Shown here piece after piece: positions 44,582-53,176 of a stretch of DNA of 64,000 nucleotides. The position numbers and the translations under genes are program-made. The first letter of the stretch is position 1, and each line of letters begins with the position of its first letter. This stretch comes from JAQUBU01 sp036677685 (lineage in GTDB: Bacteria; Bacillota; Syntrophomonadia; Syntrophomonadales; Syntrophomonadaceae). The stretch lies in assembly GCA_036677685.1 (NCBI GenBank), contig JAVBWA010000014.1, forward strand, positions 1-64,000, read 5' to 3'. The notes beneath the pieces were generated by a model, which did not search any database, had not been told where the DNA came from, and saw only the letters and a program-made list of their open reading frames with translations.

Positions 44582-45718
44582 CTAGGTTAATTCCCCGTTG
44601 TTTTTAAGTTTCATTTTAACTTTGACCCTAATATTCACATTTTCAATAAAGTCCTGATCAACCTGATCCTCTACTTCTTTTCCCCATTTGGCCACAGCGT
44701 ATTTACTGATATCGATGCAGTCTATCTTATAATCTTCCTGCATCTTATCAATAAACCTATTGCATTCTGCTTCAATATTGCTGGCAATTTGCTCTTCGAT
44801 TATGCGGCGCAGATTCTCATCTTGGGTAAAAAGTTTGCCGAATTGGTGTTCCACCAGATTACCTTCCAGCATGACAGTTATTAAAAAGCTAAAGTTACCG
44901 CCTTTGCGCTCAACTTTTACTTTGCGTTTGTTGCTTACATCTACCGAACCTCTATCGAATATCTCGCCGTATCGTTTGATGGTAAAGGGTATATTGCCGG
45001 TTGCCTTTATACCCCGCAGCATCATCAGGGAGCGGGTTTCAGTCAGGTTGGCCTTGCCGATCATGCGGTCTTTATTGAAAATAGCTGTACCGGCAACTTC
45101 GGCTTTATTATTTTTTAGTTTTAATAAGGGCATAATAGGATTTTTACCCGGACCTTGCCAAACTTCAAAGCGGTGTAAAGTAGTGGCTGGAATAAAGCCC
45201 CGCCTTTCGGATTTTTGCAGTACTCCTTTAAGATAATCTCCCATATTGGGATAGTCTTCCACAGGAGTATTTAGAATGTCTTCTCCTCTTCCTTCACTAA
45301 TTGCAAAATTCTGAATACTAGAACTTAGGGCTGCCCTAAACAGTGCCTGGAAAATATTATTCAACCCGGTTCTGGCCAGATCTTCACCTACAAGTATTAT
45401 CGCAGTAGCCCCTGGTGAATATGTCCCCGCCGAAGCATAGGGTTTTTGTCCCCGGGCATTGCCCACATTTAGTCCCGTTGATTGTTCAACCCGGTATTTT
45501 GATGAGGCATTCTGAGCCAGATTGGGAAGAATGGCTGTCAAGTCGATCAACTGTTCCTTACTACCTTCTTCACGCAAAACGTTTAGACCGGCTTCATGGA
45601 GATCATAGGAGGCCGCCAGGGGGAAATCAATTCTATTGACATCCTGGTAATCCCAGCAACCCGCTAAGGTAGGCAGTTGAATTCCTAGCAGGATAAGCAA
45701 CAAATACCTTCTAAACAT
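44582..45718 (-). CDS. Spore germination protein GerC, first copy
   Basis: A 378-residue Ger(x)C lipoprotein (lipobox PTLAGC then WDYQDVN). It is clearly a paralogue of the 40706 gene, with the same length and matching ends. GGGGTGAGAATGT precedes its ATG. It is overlapped by the upstream gerB by 8 nt. Confidence 0.92.
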   Translation of the reverse strand: MFRRYLLLILLGIQLPTLAGCWDYQDVNRIDFPLAASYDLHEAGLNVLREEGSKEQLIDLTAILPNLAQNASSKYRVEQSTGLNVGNARGQKPYASAGTYSPGATAIILVGEDLARTGLNNIFQALFRAALSSSIQNFAISEGRGEDILNTPVEDYPNMGDYLKGVLQKSERRGFIPATTLHRFEVWQGPGKNPIMPLLKLKNNKAEVAGTAIFNKDRMIGKANLTETRSLMMLRGIKATGNIPFTIKRYGEIFDRGSVDVSNKRKVKVERKGGNFSFLITVMLEGNLVEHQFGKLFTQDENLRRIIEEQIASNIEAECNRFIDKMQEDYKIDCIDISKYAVAKWGKEVEDQVDQDFIENVNIRVKVKMKLKNNGELT

Positions 45719-46811
45719 ACATTCTCACCCCGCTGCGGAAGAATGCCACCAGATGATAAAGCAAAGGGTAGCCCAGTCCTATAAGCAAAAAGCCATAGCC
45801 GGCATACTCAGCCAGTTTAAAAGCTGCCAGAACATCATGCGGCAAGAGGGCCAGTATAAATATGCCCATCCCTACAAAAATCAGAGAATATATGTGGTAT
45901 TTTTTCTCATCTATCCTTAACAACTGGCTTAAGGATAGAGAAGCTGCAAAGCCCATATTAATGGCCGGCCGTGCTCCAGTGCCCAGCCATACAAACAGGA
46001 ACACGAACTCCAATCGCTCAATTAGCGGCAATTGGGCAACCTTGAGCAATACCAGTCCCGGCCATATTATTTTTTGCAGGCCATAAGTTCCAAAAACCAG
46101 TTCACCAATTATAACCATGGCGCAAAACAAGGCTGTTACTATTCCGATAGCTTTCAAGCCCGCTTTTATTACTTCATCCTTTTTAATTACCAATGTATAA
46201 AAAACCAGCAGTATTTCAGTGCCGGCAAAGTAATAGCCGGTATTCAAAGCCCCCCGGGTGATCCCCCCCAGTCCGGCCTCTCCTATCGGCAAGAGGTTGG
46301 TATAGTCGGATTGTCCGAGAGGCAATAACAAAACCATGAAGGACACCAGAAGCATGTAGAACATAATTTCATTAATCCGGCCCAGTACCCGTGCTCCCTT
46401 GTTCCCGATATATATAATGGTAAATGCGTACATTGCCAAAACTATGGTCAAAGGTGTTTTGGGCAAAAGGTATAGTTTGGTAACTTCGGCATATATGCGT
46501 ACTACTATGGATTCAAACGCTATTACATAAGCAATAAAAAATAATACAAGGAAACCACCTATGTATCTGCCAAATAAGGCAGTTGTCATCTGGGCAAAGT
46601 TTAGTTCCGGCATACGCTTGCCCAGGCGTTCAATCAAAAACAGCGAAAAAATTGGAATTATGGCTCCCAGGATTACGGCTATCCAGGCATCTTTATGAGC
46701 GGCTTCGGATACCACGCGAGGAAGGCTGAATAGCCCCAAACCAAATTGGGCTCCGATAATAATGTATATTAACTGCTTGCTGCTGATCATGGAGCCCGCT
46801 TTATCTTTCAC
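45711..46811 (-). CDS. Spore germination permease GerB, first copy
   Basis: A 366-residue permease, paralogue of the 41835 protein (IIIGAQFGLGLFSLPR, DLL/DVLAAFKLAEYAGYGFLLIGLGYPLL). It uses a GTG start; GGAGGAGAG lies further upstream than usual (about 13 nt). It is the first gene of the operon and lies about 80 bp from a further minus-strand gene. Confidence 0.9.
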   Translation of the reverse strand: MKDKAGSMISSKQLIYIIIGAQFGLGLFSLPRVVSEAAHKDAWIAVILGAIIPIFSLFLIERLGKRMPELNFAQMTTALFGRYIGGFLVLFFIAYVIAFESIVVRIYAEVTKLYLLPKTPLTIVLAMYAFTIIYIGNKGARVLGRINEIMFYMLLVSFMVLLLPLGQSDYTNLLPIGEAGLGGITRGALNTGYYFAGTEILLVFYTLVIKKDEVIKAGLKAIGIVTALFCAMVIIGELVFGTYGLQKIIWPGLVLLKVAQLPLIERLEFVFLFVWLGTGARPAINMGFAASLSLSQLLRIDEKKYHIYSLIFVGMGIFILALLPHDVLAAFKLAEYAGYGFLLIGLGYPLLYHLVAFFRSGVRMYV

Positions 46812-46888
46812 TGTTTTTGCTTCTCTCCTCCCTTATTTCTTTGAAGCGTCCTGCGCGTATGGATTTTATATAAAAAGTTCGGATGGAG

Positions 46889-47404
46889 TTAGTTTTGTCT
46901 CCCTGATGTTGGAGTATCTCTGGTTTCACTGGCCGTGTTAATGGTATTGGAAAGAAAGAGGGGTATGAAGTCATCTCCTTGTTTTATACCAATTACCGCA
47001 TAATAGGCAGTTCCGGCAATCGATTGAAAATGGCAGGTCCCGCTCAAATCACTAACCGGAAGCTCAAAATCACTGGATTGCAAGCGGGAATCATGCAGGC
47101 GGATCAAGAGGTCCTCATATTTCAAATCTACACCAAACTCGTCTAAAATTTCCTGCCAGGTTGATGGTTTGATATTCCAGGATGCCAGGATATATTTCGA
47201 ATGGGCACTAAGTTTCAATTCATTTTCTCTTGTCATTTCTCTAACCGGTTCCACATATTTGAACAGTTCCTGGGCAGTCTCGAAATCATACTTCCTTTGC
47301 GGGGTGTTTTCCGGGTGAGGGCGTTTGGCTGGACTGGACAATATCCAGTAGACCATCAGTAATAAAACGCCTGTAACCAATATTATAAATAGCAGTGGGA
47401 CCAT
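46889..47404 (-). CDS. Membrane-anchored DUF4912-like protein
   Basis: About 171 residues: one N-terminal helix (MVPLLFIILVTGVLLLMVYWIL), a linker, then a domain that matches the DUF4912 pattern (YILASWNI, LLIRLHDSR, YYAVIGIKQGDDFIPLFLSN). The start is set by AGGAGGTG on the minus strand at 47413-47420; the longer frame to 47473 is unlikely. Function of DUF4912 is unknown. It may be cotranscribed with the ger operon. Confidence 0.78.
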   Translation of the reverse strand: MVPLLFIILVTGVLLLMVYWILSSPAKRPHPENTPQRKYDFETAQELFKYVEPVREMTRENELKLSAHSKYILASWNIKPSTWQEILDEFGVDLKYEDLLIRLHDSRLQSSDFELPVSDLSGTCHFQSIAGTAYYAVIGIKQGDDFIPLFLSNTINTASETRDTPTSGRQN

Positions 47405-47505
47405 TTCGCTTTTCACCTCCTGTTTACCCTTAGTATTCCCCGAAAAACTTTCAAAATGTCGGGTAATTTCCAATAAAATCGGTAAAATTGCAGGATAAGG
47501 TGTAT

Positions 47506-47623
47506 TATAATAATGAAGAGAAAATATGTCCCCCGCTTCTTTAATCGGTCGGGTTCATATTAACAAAACAGGCGGCGGGTTCCAATCTCCCGCCTCGTTA
47601 CAGCAGTGTGAAGAAACTGCTTA
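47506..47623 (+). repeat. Dispersed structured repeat, copy 6
   Basis: AATAATGAAGAG start, GCGGCGGG middle, arm CCCGCCTCGTTACAGCAGTG, short end AAGAAACTGCTTAG. The terminal hairpin is incomplete. Confidence 0.75.
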
Positions 47624-47644
47624 GAGACAAGGGGGAGTGAACTT

Positions 47645-48346
47645 TTGCATACAGAGAACAGACAACCGCGATGGGGCCTCTTGGAGGTATTTTTGGTTTT
47701 TGCCGGGATAATGGGTGTCGGGATGCTTTTCAGCCTTTATTCGGGGCCATTAATAAGCCGATTTGGTTTGCCGGATACGGATTTCTCCCTATTTGTCCTG
47801 AGCTTTCTGATTCAGTTTGTTACAACCGTTCTTTTGGTGCTGCTTTTTACGGTCTGGTTTAATCGGGCCAGTATAAAGGAATTGGGGTTGAAAAAGGCTA
47901 ATGGACAGGACCTGCTAAAATACGGGCTATTTGGTGGAATTCTGCTCATGATTCTGGTGGTATTTCTAGGTATGCTGATTAACTACTGGCAGCCCCAGAT
48001 CGGCCCGCAGCCCTTTGAAGCAATGCTGCGCTCGGTTGGCGGATTAACGGGCTTTATAATAATGTTTGGCATGGGTGCGATAATGGCCCCTTTTTCAGAA
48101 GAACTATACTTCCGTGCTATGATCTACCCGGTATTTAGAAATTATCTGGGACCGCTGGGGGGGGCATTGATGGCAGGGCTGATATTCGGCATAGCCCACT
48201 GGGATTTCTGGCGAACTCTGCCGCTCGCAGTGGGGGGAGCCTTGCTCTGTTACATTTATGAAAAAACCGACAGTATTTGGGTTCCCATGCTGGCGCATGG
48301 GATGTGGAACGGTATCATGTCCATCGTCGTTTACTTTAGTGTTTAG
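47645..48346 (+). CDS. CPBP-family intramembrane metalloprotease
   Basis: A 233-residue protein with about seven helices and the family motifs EELYFRAMIYPVFR (E-E-x-x-x-R), FGIAHWDF (H) and MLAHGMWNG (third motif). CPBP/Rce1-like proteases can act on prenylated proteins, on bacteriocin-linked peptides or on stress proteins. TTG start preceded by AAGGGGGAGTG. Its stop codon lies within the end of a reversed repeat copy. Confidence 0.88.
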   Translation: MHTENRQPRWGLLEVFLVFAGIMGVGMLFSLYSGPLISRFGLPDTDFSLFVLSFLIQFVTTVLLVLLFTVWFNRASIKELGLKKANGQDLLKYGLFGGILLMILVVFLGMLINYWQPQIGPQPFEAMLRSVGGLTGFIIMFGMGAIMAPFSEELYFRAMIYPVFRNYLGPLGGALMAGLIFGIAHWDFWRTLPLAVGGALLCYIYEKTDSIWVPMLAHGMWNGIMSIVVYFSV

Positions 48347-48470
48347 GCATCGGAAGAAACTGCGGAGCAGTTTGAACACACCGCCGCAACGAGGCGGGGG
48401 ATTAGAACCCGCCGCCTGTTTTGTTAAGGAAACCCGACCGCTTAAAGAAACGGGGGACATATTTCGCCCG
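48341..48470 (-). repeat. Dispersed structured repeat, copy 7 (reverse orientation)
   Basis: Read on the plus strand it begins GTTTAGGCATCGGAAGAAAC, then GCGGAGCAGTTTGAACACACC, and ends in GCGAAATATGTCCCCCG-like sequence, i.e. the reverse of all other copies. The stop codon of the CPBP gene lies inside the repeat end. Confidence 0.8.
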
Positions 48471-48481
48471 GGTATTAAATT

Positions 48482-48552
48482 CTGAGACGTTAGGTGTAAG
48501 GAGTTGGGGTATAAATATACCCCTAAGGTCGAACTCCTCACCCTTACCATAT
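48482..48552. repeat. Imperfect inverted repeat of the TAAGGAG type
   Basis: Left arm GACGTTAGGTGTAAGGAGTTG pairs with AACTCCTCACCCTTACC on the right, with GGGGTATA/TATACCCC in the centre. It belongs to the third small repeat family. No gene is seen in the rest of the 308-bp gap. Confidence 0.65.
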
Positions 48553-48654
48553 AAAAATATCCTTTTAAAATGGTTCTTACTATGTTAAATTATTTCTGTT
48601 GGCAGCAGTCATAGCATCAAAGATTGCCAAAGAAGCATCAAGGGAGTGGGGAAA

Positions 48655-48957
48655 ATGCCAATTTATGATTATCGTTGCGAGAAATGCGGCCGCTTTGAGA
48701 AACTTCAAAAAATTACAGCCCCTGCGCTGACCGAATGCCCGACTTGCGGAGGAAAAGTGGAGCGGCTTATAAGTAAAAACGTAGGAGTGGTTTTTAAAGG
48801 TTCCGGATTTTATACAACCGATAACAATACTGTAAAAGACCGGGTCCGATCCCTCAACAAAGAAAGACAGACCGACAATCAGGCACTGCTGGACGGCGAC
48901 ACCAAGTCTTTCGTTGAACAGTCGGAAAAAACAACCCAAAAAGTCCTAGAGGCTTAA
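48655..48957 (+). CDS. FmdB-family zinc-ribbon protein
   Basis: A 100-residue protein starting MPIYDYRCEKCGRFEKLQ with a second pair CPTCGG, i.e. the CxxC...CxxC zinc ribbon of the FmdB family, then a GSGFYTTD stretch and a polar tail. Members are small regulators of unclear role, first linked to formamidase expression. GGGAGTGGGGAAA precedes the ATG at 48655. A strong terminator overlaps the stop. Confidence 0.88.
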   Translation: MPIYDYRCEKCGRFEKLQKITAPALTECPTCGGKVERLISKNVGVVFKGSGFYTTDNNTVKDRVRSLNKERQTDNQALLDGDTKSFVEQSEKTTQKVLEA

Positions 48958-48977
48958 TCCCCGGAAGGGGATTTTTT
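48956..48977 (+). terminator. Intrinsic terminator
   Basis: Stem AATCCCC/GGGGATT with a GGAA loop and a six-T tail. The stem starts at the stop codon of the zinc-ribbon gene. Confidence 0.85.
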
Positions 48978-49094
48978 CTTTATGTAGAAGTATAGAAAGG
49001 TTAGGTGTACTTGAAACTCGTATCTTACCCAGTGTTTTATAAAGGCAATACCCATTGGTAACAAATCAAGCAGTATTTTCTAGGGGTGTAATAA

Positions 49095-49805
49095 TTGATT
49101 AAGGCGATTACTTTTGATTTTTGGAATACCCTTTATATAATACCATCGGATAAATGCCTGTCCAGTCTCAGAATACAAAACTTGGATGGAATTCTGAGGA
49201 AAGCCGGCTGGGAATTTTCGCCGGAGGAAATGAGAACTGCCTTTAAATATGGTTGGCAGAAAGCCTGGTTTCAGCAGCGGGCTTTTGGTGAAGAAACAAC
49301 CCCGCGCGGTCATGTGAAAGATATTTTGGAGAAACTGGGGTTGGACCCGGTGCCGAGCGATGTAGAGGAAGCGGCCTATCAGGCTTATACCAGGACCCTG
49401 CTGGAACTGCCGCCGGTGGTTAATGAGGGGGTTCTGGATACTCTGGCAACGCTGGCGGGTAAATATAAGCTTGCCATAATATGCAATACCGGAGCAACTC
49501 CGGGTGCTATACTGCGTCAATTACTTAAAAAAGATGGATTATACACATATTTTGGGGTTTTGGTTTTTTCGGATGAAGTAGGTTTTGCCAAGCCCAGCAC
49601 TCGCATATTCAATTATACCCTTGAGCATCTGGGCATAGCAAACCCAGCAGATGCGGCACATATCGGAGATGATGCCATAACTGATGTTATAGGAGCTAAA
49701 AAGGCCGGCATGAAGGCGATTTGGCTGGCTCCGGGTGAGGATTGGGCGGTTCCCGAAGCCGACTATCATGTGCAAAAAGTAAACGAACTGATAAAACTAT
49801 TTTGA
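49095..49805 (+). CDS. HAD-family hydrolase
   Basis: A 236-residue protein: motif I TFDFWNTL (D-x-x-x in which the second Asp is W/N, D-F-W-N), motif II IICNTGAT, motif III KPSTRIF, motif IV HIGDDAITDV. The missing second Asp of motif I is common in this subgroup (D-F-W-N-T). Probably a phosphatase of small phosphates or nucleotides; substrate unknown. TTG start after TAGGGGTGTAATAA. Confidence 0.88.
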   Translation: MIKAITFDFWNTLYIIPSDKCLSSLRIQNLDGILRKAGWEFSPEEMRTAFKYGWQKAWFQQRAFGEETTPRGHVKDILEKLGLDPVPSDVEEAAYQAYTRTLLELPPVVNEGVLDTLATLAGKYKLAIICNTGATPGAILRQLLKKDGLYTYFGVLVFSDEVGFAKPSTRIFNYTLEHLGIANPADAAHIGDDAITDVIGAKKAGMKAIWLAPGEDWAVPEADYHVQKVNELIKLF

Positions 49806-49822
49806 ATGGTGTGGTGGCATTA

Positions 49823-50110
49823 ATGGAATTCGGCAACATGAAAGTAGTAAATATCGTTGAAAAGATGGTATTTGATACCATAGATGAAGTTCTGGAACAC
49901 AAACCGGACATCTGCAAGTGTAATAAATGTCTGGCAGATATTGCTGCTTATGCCTTGAATAAGCTGCCAGCCCGTTATGTAGCCAGTGAAAAAGGCAGTA
50001 CCATTGCGAAAGCCGCCTACCTTGAAAAGAATATACAAGTTGCATTATTAGTTGCGGTCACTGAAGCGGTGGAGCAAGTCAGTGCCCATCCCCGGCATGA
50101 AAAGGAGTAA
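49823..50110 (+). CDS. ComFB-family late competence protein
   Basis: About 95 residues matching the ComFB family: NIVEKMVFDTIDEVL, then a CKCNKCLADIAAYALN zinc-like Cys motif and LPARYV. ComFB-type proteins occur as small regulatory domains in Firmicutes and cyanobacteria, and some bind cyclic di-nucleotides. The ribosome site is weak. It overlaps the region before the RNase HI start. Confidence 0.82.
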   Translation: MEFGNMKVVNIVEKMVFDTIDEVLEHKPDICKCNKCLADIAAYALNKLPARYVASEKGSTIAKAAYLEKNIQVALLVAVTEAVEQVSAHPRHEKE

Positions 50111-50114
50111 AGGC

Positions 50115-50591
50115 TTGAAGGAGATAATTATATACACTGATGGGGCCTGTTCCGGCAATCCCGGTCCCGGCGGCTGGGGGGCGGTGCTGCTTTATGGAGA
50201 CAAACAGAAAGAAATTTCCGGTGCTGAAGCTAATACAACCAATCAGCGTATGGAACTGACCGCAGTGATCGAAGCCCTCCAGGCTTTAAAAGTGACGGCC
50301 TGGAAGGTGACCGTACATTCCGACAGCGCTTATGTGGTTAATGCCTTTAAACAGGATTGGATAGCCAAATGGAAGGTAAATGGCTGGAAGAATAGTAAAA
50401 AGGAAGATGTAGCCAATCAGGATCTCTGGAAAAGACTGATTGAACTAATGGCCAAAAACCATGTATCAATCGAAAAGGTCAAAGGCCATGCCGGGGACTG
50501 CTGGAATGAACGCTGTGACGAACTGGCCCGGCAGGCGGTCAAAACAAGGACTGCCATCGACCAGCAGCAGGTGGATACAAGCAATGGATAA
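50115..50591 (+). CDS. rnhA: Ribonuclease HI
   Basis: A 158-residue RNase HI with all four carboxylates visible: IIIYTDGACSGNPGPGGWG (D), MELTAVIEAL (E), VHSDSAYVVN (D) and the C-terminal GHAGDCWNERCDELAR (D). It cuts RNA in RNA-DNA hybrids. TTG at 50115 follows AAAGGAG by about 7 nt. Its end overlaps the following gene by 8 nt. Confidence 0.93.
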   Translation: MKEIIIYTDGACSGNPGPGGWGAVLLYGDKQKEISGAEANTTNQRMELTAVIEALQALKVTAWKVTVHSDSAYVVNAFKQDWIAKWKVNGWKNSKKEDVANQDLWKRLIELMAKNHVSIEKVKGHAGDCWNERCDELARQAVKTRTAIDQQQVDTSNG

Positions 50592-51225
50592 AGTAAAGTT
50601 GTATTCTGGGACCGAAAATGGCAAGTCTGGAATAGGTATCAGCATTCTGTCTCCCGATGCCAGTGTGGCCGACCTCTTAGCAGCTTGGCAGCCTTTATGT
50701 GACGATTCGGGTTTATTCAAACTCTATGCCGACCATAATTTTTCAGAGTGCAAGGGATGTATGGTAAACTGCTGCAATACAGCCTATGTAATACCTGACC
50801 TGGTATCATTCCGCAAAATGACGGCCTACTTAAACCTGAGTTATGCTGACTTTCTGGAGCGCTATTTTCAAAAAGAAAAATTGGAGCTGGGGCTGTTACG
50901 GATGACCCCCAATCCCTGTATCTTTCTGCAGAACAATATTTGCAGCATCTACTTGCTGCGTTCTTTAATATGCCGCTTCTACATCTGCAGCAATATCCTG
51001 GGCGATACCGAACAGCTTATATACAGTATTGCCTGGACTGGGATTACTGCTACCCAGTTGTTTGCCGAGCAGCAAGGACTGCTGCGTATTAACTCCGAAG
51101 CCGGCCTGACCAGTTTTGATCTGATGTTTAAGAAACTTATCGAAGAGTATCGAGAACATCCTGGGGTTGATTTATTTATGAAGGCCAGCGAATACAGCGA
51201 TATCTCTTTAAAGGTTTTTGTTTAA
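50584..51225 (+). CDS. YkgJ-type Cys-cluster protein
   Basis: A 213-residue protein with SECKGCMVNCCN (CxxCxxxCC) and NPCIFLQNNICSIYLLRSLICRFY, the pattern of the YkgJ/PF03692 zinc- or iron-binding family. Such proteins may bind Fe-S clusters or zinc; their reaction is unknown. ATG at 50584 overlaps the RNase HI stop. Confidence 0.85.
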   Translation: MDKVKLYSGTENGKSGIGISILSPDASVADLLAAWQPLCDDSGLFKLYADHNFSECKGCMVNCCNTAYVIPDLVSFRKMTAYLNLSYADFLERYFQKEKLELGLLRMTPNPCIFLQNNICSIYLLRSLICRFYICSNILGDTEQLIYSIAWTGITATQLFAEQQGLLRINSEAGLTSFDLMFKKLIEEYREHPGVDLFMKASEYSDISLKVFV

Positions 51226-51371
51226 GGTCAGGGGACACACCTGCTAAGGAACGGGGACACACCCCTGTGGGGAATATCCCCATGGCCAGAATGTCTACTT
51301 TGGTACCCGTAGGGCGCAACGTAGCACCACTTCGGGTAAGAATGAGTCCATAATTATATAGTAGGTTTTTT
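51226..51371. repeat. Intergenic GGGGACACACC-type repeats
   Basis: AGGGGACACACCTG and ACGGGGACACACCCC form two near copies, followed by GGGGAATATCCCC and a GTACCCGTAGGGCGC stretch. Related in style to the GTCCCC repeats. No gene is seen. Confidence 0.5.
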
Positions 51372-51500
51372 TTGCCAGTGGGCAGGATTTTAGCCGGTGA
51401 AATGGAATATTTAGCTTGGTATAATTTCAGGCCGTTGGAGGTGGGAAAAGAATTTTATCCAGTTATAACCAAAAAAAGAAAGAAGGGGAGGAAGAGACAA

Positions 51501-52727
51501 GTGTTGAAGTTTGGGAAAAAATCGAAATTGGCTCTTGTGCTGTGCTTAATGCTGGCTTTAACCATGCTGGCAGGCTGCGCAGGAAGTAAAACGGCGGAAG
51601 AACCGGCAAAAGACGACAAAGCTGCGGTAGAGAATGAGAAGCAAGCTGAAAAGCAAGGCGTAATCAAGCTCGGTTTCCTGGGTGCCAAGACTGGTGACGT
51701 AGCCAACTATGGCATACCCGGCGAAAAAGGTATGAAAATGGCTATTGACGAATTGAATGCAAATGACGGCATCATGGGCCAAAAGGTTGAGGGAATTTAT
51801 GAGGATAATAAAGGTGACACCGCTGAAATAGCCAACATAGCCACCAAATACATTACCCGCGACAAAGTCGTAGCCATGGTGGGTGACCCCTGCACCGGCT
51901 TGACCAAGGTTGCAGCTAAAATTGCCCAGACGAATAAAGTTGTCATCTTTTCGGCCGGAGCTACCGGTACCGAAGTTGTAGAAATTGGCGATTATGTTTT
52001 CCGTAATACTTTGCTGGACAAGTTTGCGGTTCCTTCCGTCGTGGACTGGATGATGGACACCAAGGGCTGGAAGAAGATTGCTATTATAACCTCGCTTAAC
52101 AATGGTTACAGCACTGCATTGACCCCGGTCTTTAAAGAAGCGCTGGATGCTAAAAAAGCTAAAATAGTTCTGGATGAAAGTATAAACGATGGAGAAAGTG
52201 ATTTTTCCGCTCAGGTAACCAAACTGAAAAAAGCCGGTGCCGATGTGCTGGTATTTACCGGTTATTATCGTGAAGCCGCCCTGATTATGAACGAGGCCCA
52301 GAAGCAGGGTCTCAATATTACTCTCATCGGCGGTGACGGACTCTATGGACAGGATTTGATCAAACTGGGTAAATCTGCAGTAGAAGGGAAAGTCATTTAC
52401 TACTGCGGATTCAGCAGTGACCAGGCAACACCTGAAACTGCCAAATTCATCCAAAAATATGAAGAGATTTATAAAGAGAAACCTGATATGTTCTCTGCGC
52501 AGTACTATGACGCAGTTATGATTCTGGCCAAAGCTATGACAGATGCCAAGAGCACTGATCCCAGTGTTTTCAAGGCTGAATTGGCCAAATTAAAAGATTA
52601 TCCCGGAGTTTCCGGCAACACCACTTTCAGAGCTGATCGTGAGCCCATCAAGAGCCCGATTTGCTTGATTACCGTAAAGAACGGTGAATTCGTAGTACTC
52701 GAGAAAATACCCGTAAATATTAAATAG
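51501..52727 (+). CDS. Branched-chain amino-acid-type ABC transporter substrate-binding lipoprotein
   Basis: About 408 residues with a lipobox (LTMLAGC) and a LivJ/Leu-Ile-Val-binding Peripla_BP_6 fold: GVIKLGFLGAKTGDVANYG, AMVGDPCTGLTKVAAKIA, FRNTLLDKFAVPSVVDWM. GTG at 51501 follows GGGGAGGAAGAGACAA. A lipid-anchored receptor is usual for Gram-positive ABC systems. The cognate permeases follow about 450 bp later, after two repeats. The ligand could be leucine, isoleucine, valine or another small amide; undetermined. Confidence 0.9.
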   Translation: MLKFGKKSKLALVLCLMLALTMLAGCAGSKTAEEPAKDDKAAVENEKQAEKQGVIKLGFLGAKTGDVANYGIPGEKGMKMAIDELNANDGIMGQKVEGIYEDNKGDTAEIANIATKYITRDKVVAMVGDPCTGLTKVAAKIAQTNKVVIFSAGATGTEVVEIGDYVFRNTLLDKFAVPSVVDWMMDTKGWKKIAIITSLNNGYSTALTPVFKEALDAKKAKIVLDESINDGESDFSAQVTKLKKAGADVLVFTGYYREAALIMNEAQKQGLNITLIGGDGLYGQDLIKLGKSAVEGKVIYYCGFSSDQATPETAKFIQKYEEIYKEKPDMFSAQYYDAVMILAKAMTDAKSTDPSVFKAELAKLKDYPGVSGNTTFRADREPIKSPICLITVKNGEFVVLEKIPVNIK

Positions 52728-52737
52728 CAATTAAGTA

Positions 52738-52949
52738 AGGCGTGAGGGGTAAGGTGTAAGGTGTATCTCTCACGATTCTGGAAATCTAGACTTCCAGGGC
52801 AGGCCTAGTGTCTGCCCTGGATCAATTGTTTGGCCGAAGGCTGACGTGTGTTTTAATACCTGCCGATGCTTCAAGGAATCTTGTTACATTAAATGGTATA
52901 TCTGCCTCTTGTATCGCATTGTTACTCTGGGGCCTTTAGATGATAATTA
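52738..52949. repeat. TAAGG-type repeat and weak sequence before livH
   Basis: GGCGTGAGGGGTAAGGTGTAAGG starts the gap. A hairpin-like CTTCCAGGGCAGGC...GTCTGCCCTGG at about 52790-52820 could act as a terminator of the binding-protein gene, but has no T-tract. Confidence 0.4.
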
Positions 52950-53083
52950 ATAACGAGATGAAAGTCCCCCGCTTCTTTAAGCGGTCGGGTTCCTACTAAC
53001 AAAACAGGCGGCGGGTTACAACGAGGTACGCCTCGTTGCAGCGGTGTGTTGAAACTGCTTCGCAGTTTCTTCTGATGTTTAGA
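52950..53083 (+). repeat. Dispersed structured repeat, copy 8
   Basis: AATAACGAGATGAAAG start, GCGGCGGG middle, TACGCCTCGTTGCAGCGG arm, GAAACTGCTTCGCAGTTTC hairpin and TTCTGATGTTTAGA end. Confidence 0.8.
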
Positions 53084-53092
53084 TGATTAATT

Positions 53093-53158
53093 CGTGAGGC
53101 GTCAGGCGTAAAGGGTAAGGGATATCAACTCCTCACCCCTCACCCCTCACACCTCACA
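53093..53158. repeat. TAAGG/CTCACCCC-type repeat
   Basis: TGAGGCGTCAGGCGTAAAGG with a run of three CTCACCCCTCAC-like units before the livH ribosome site. Third repeat family. Confidence 0.55.
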
Positions 53159-53176
53159 TTTATGGGGAGGAAGCCT

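Noticed and set aside
51558..52454. Minus-strand frame of 298 codons opposite the binding-protein gene
   Set aside because: The plus strand encodes a full LivJ-type lipoprotein; the antisense frame has no ribosome site or motif.
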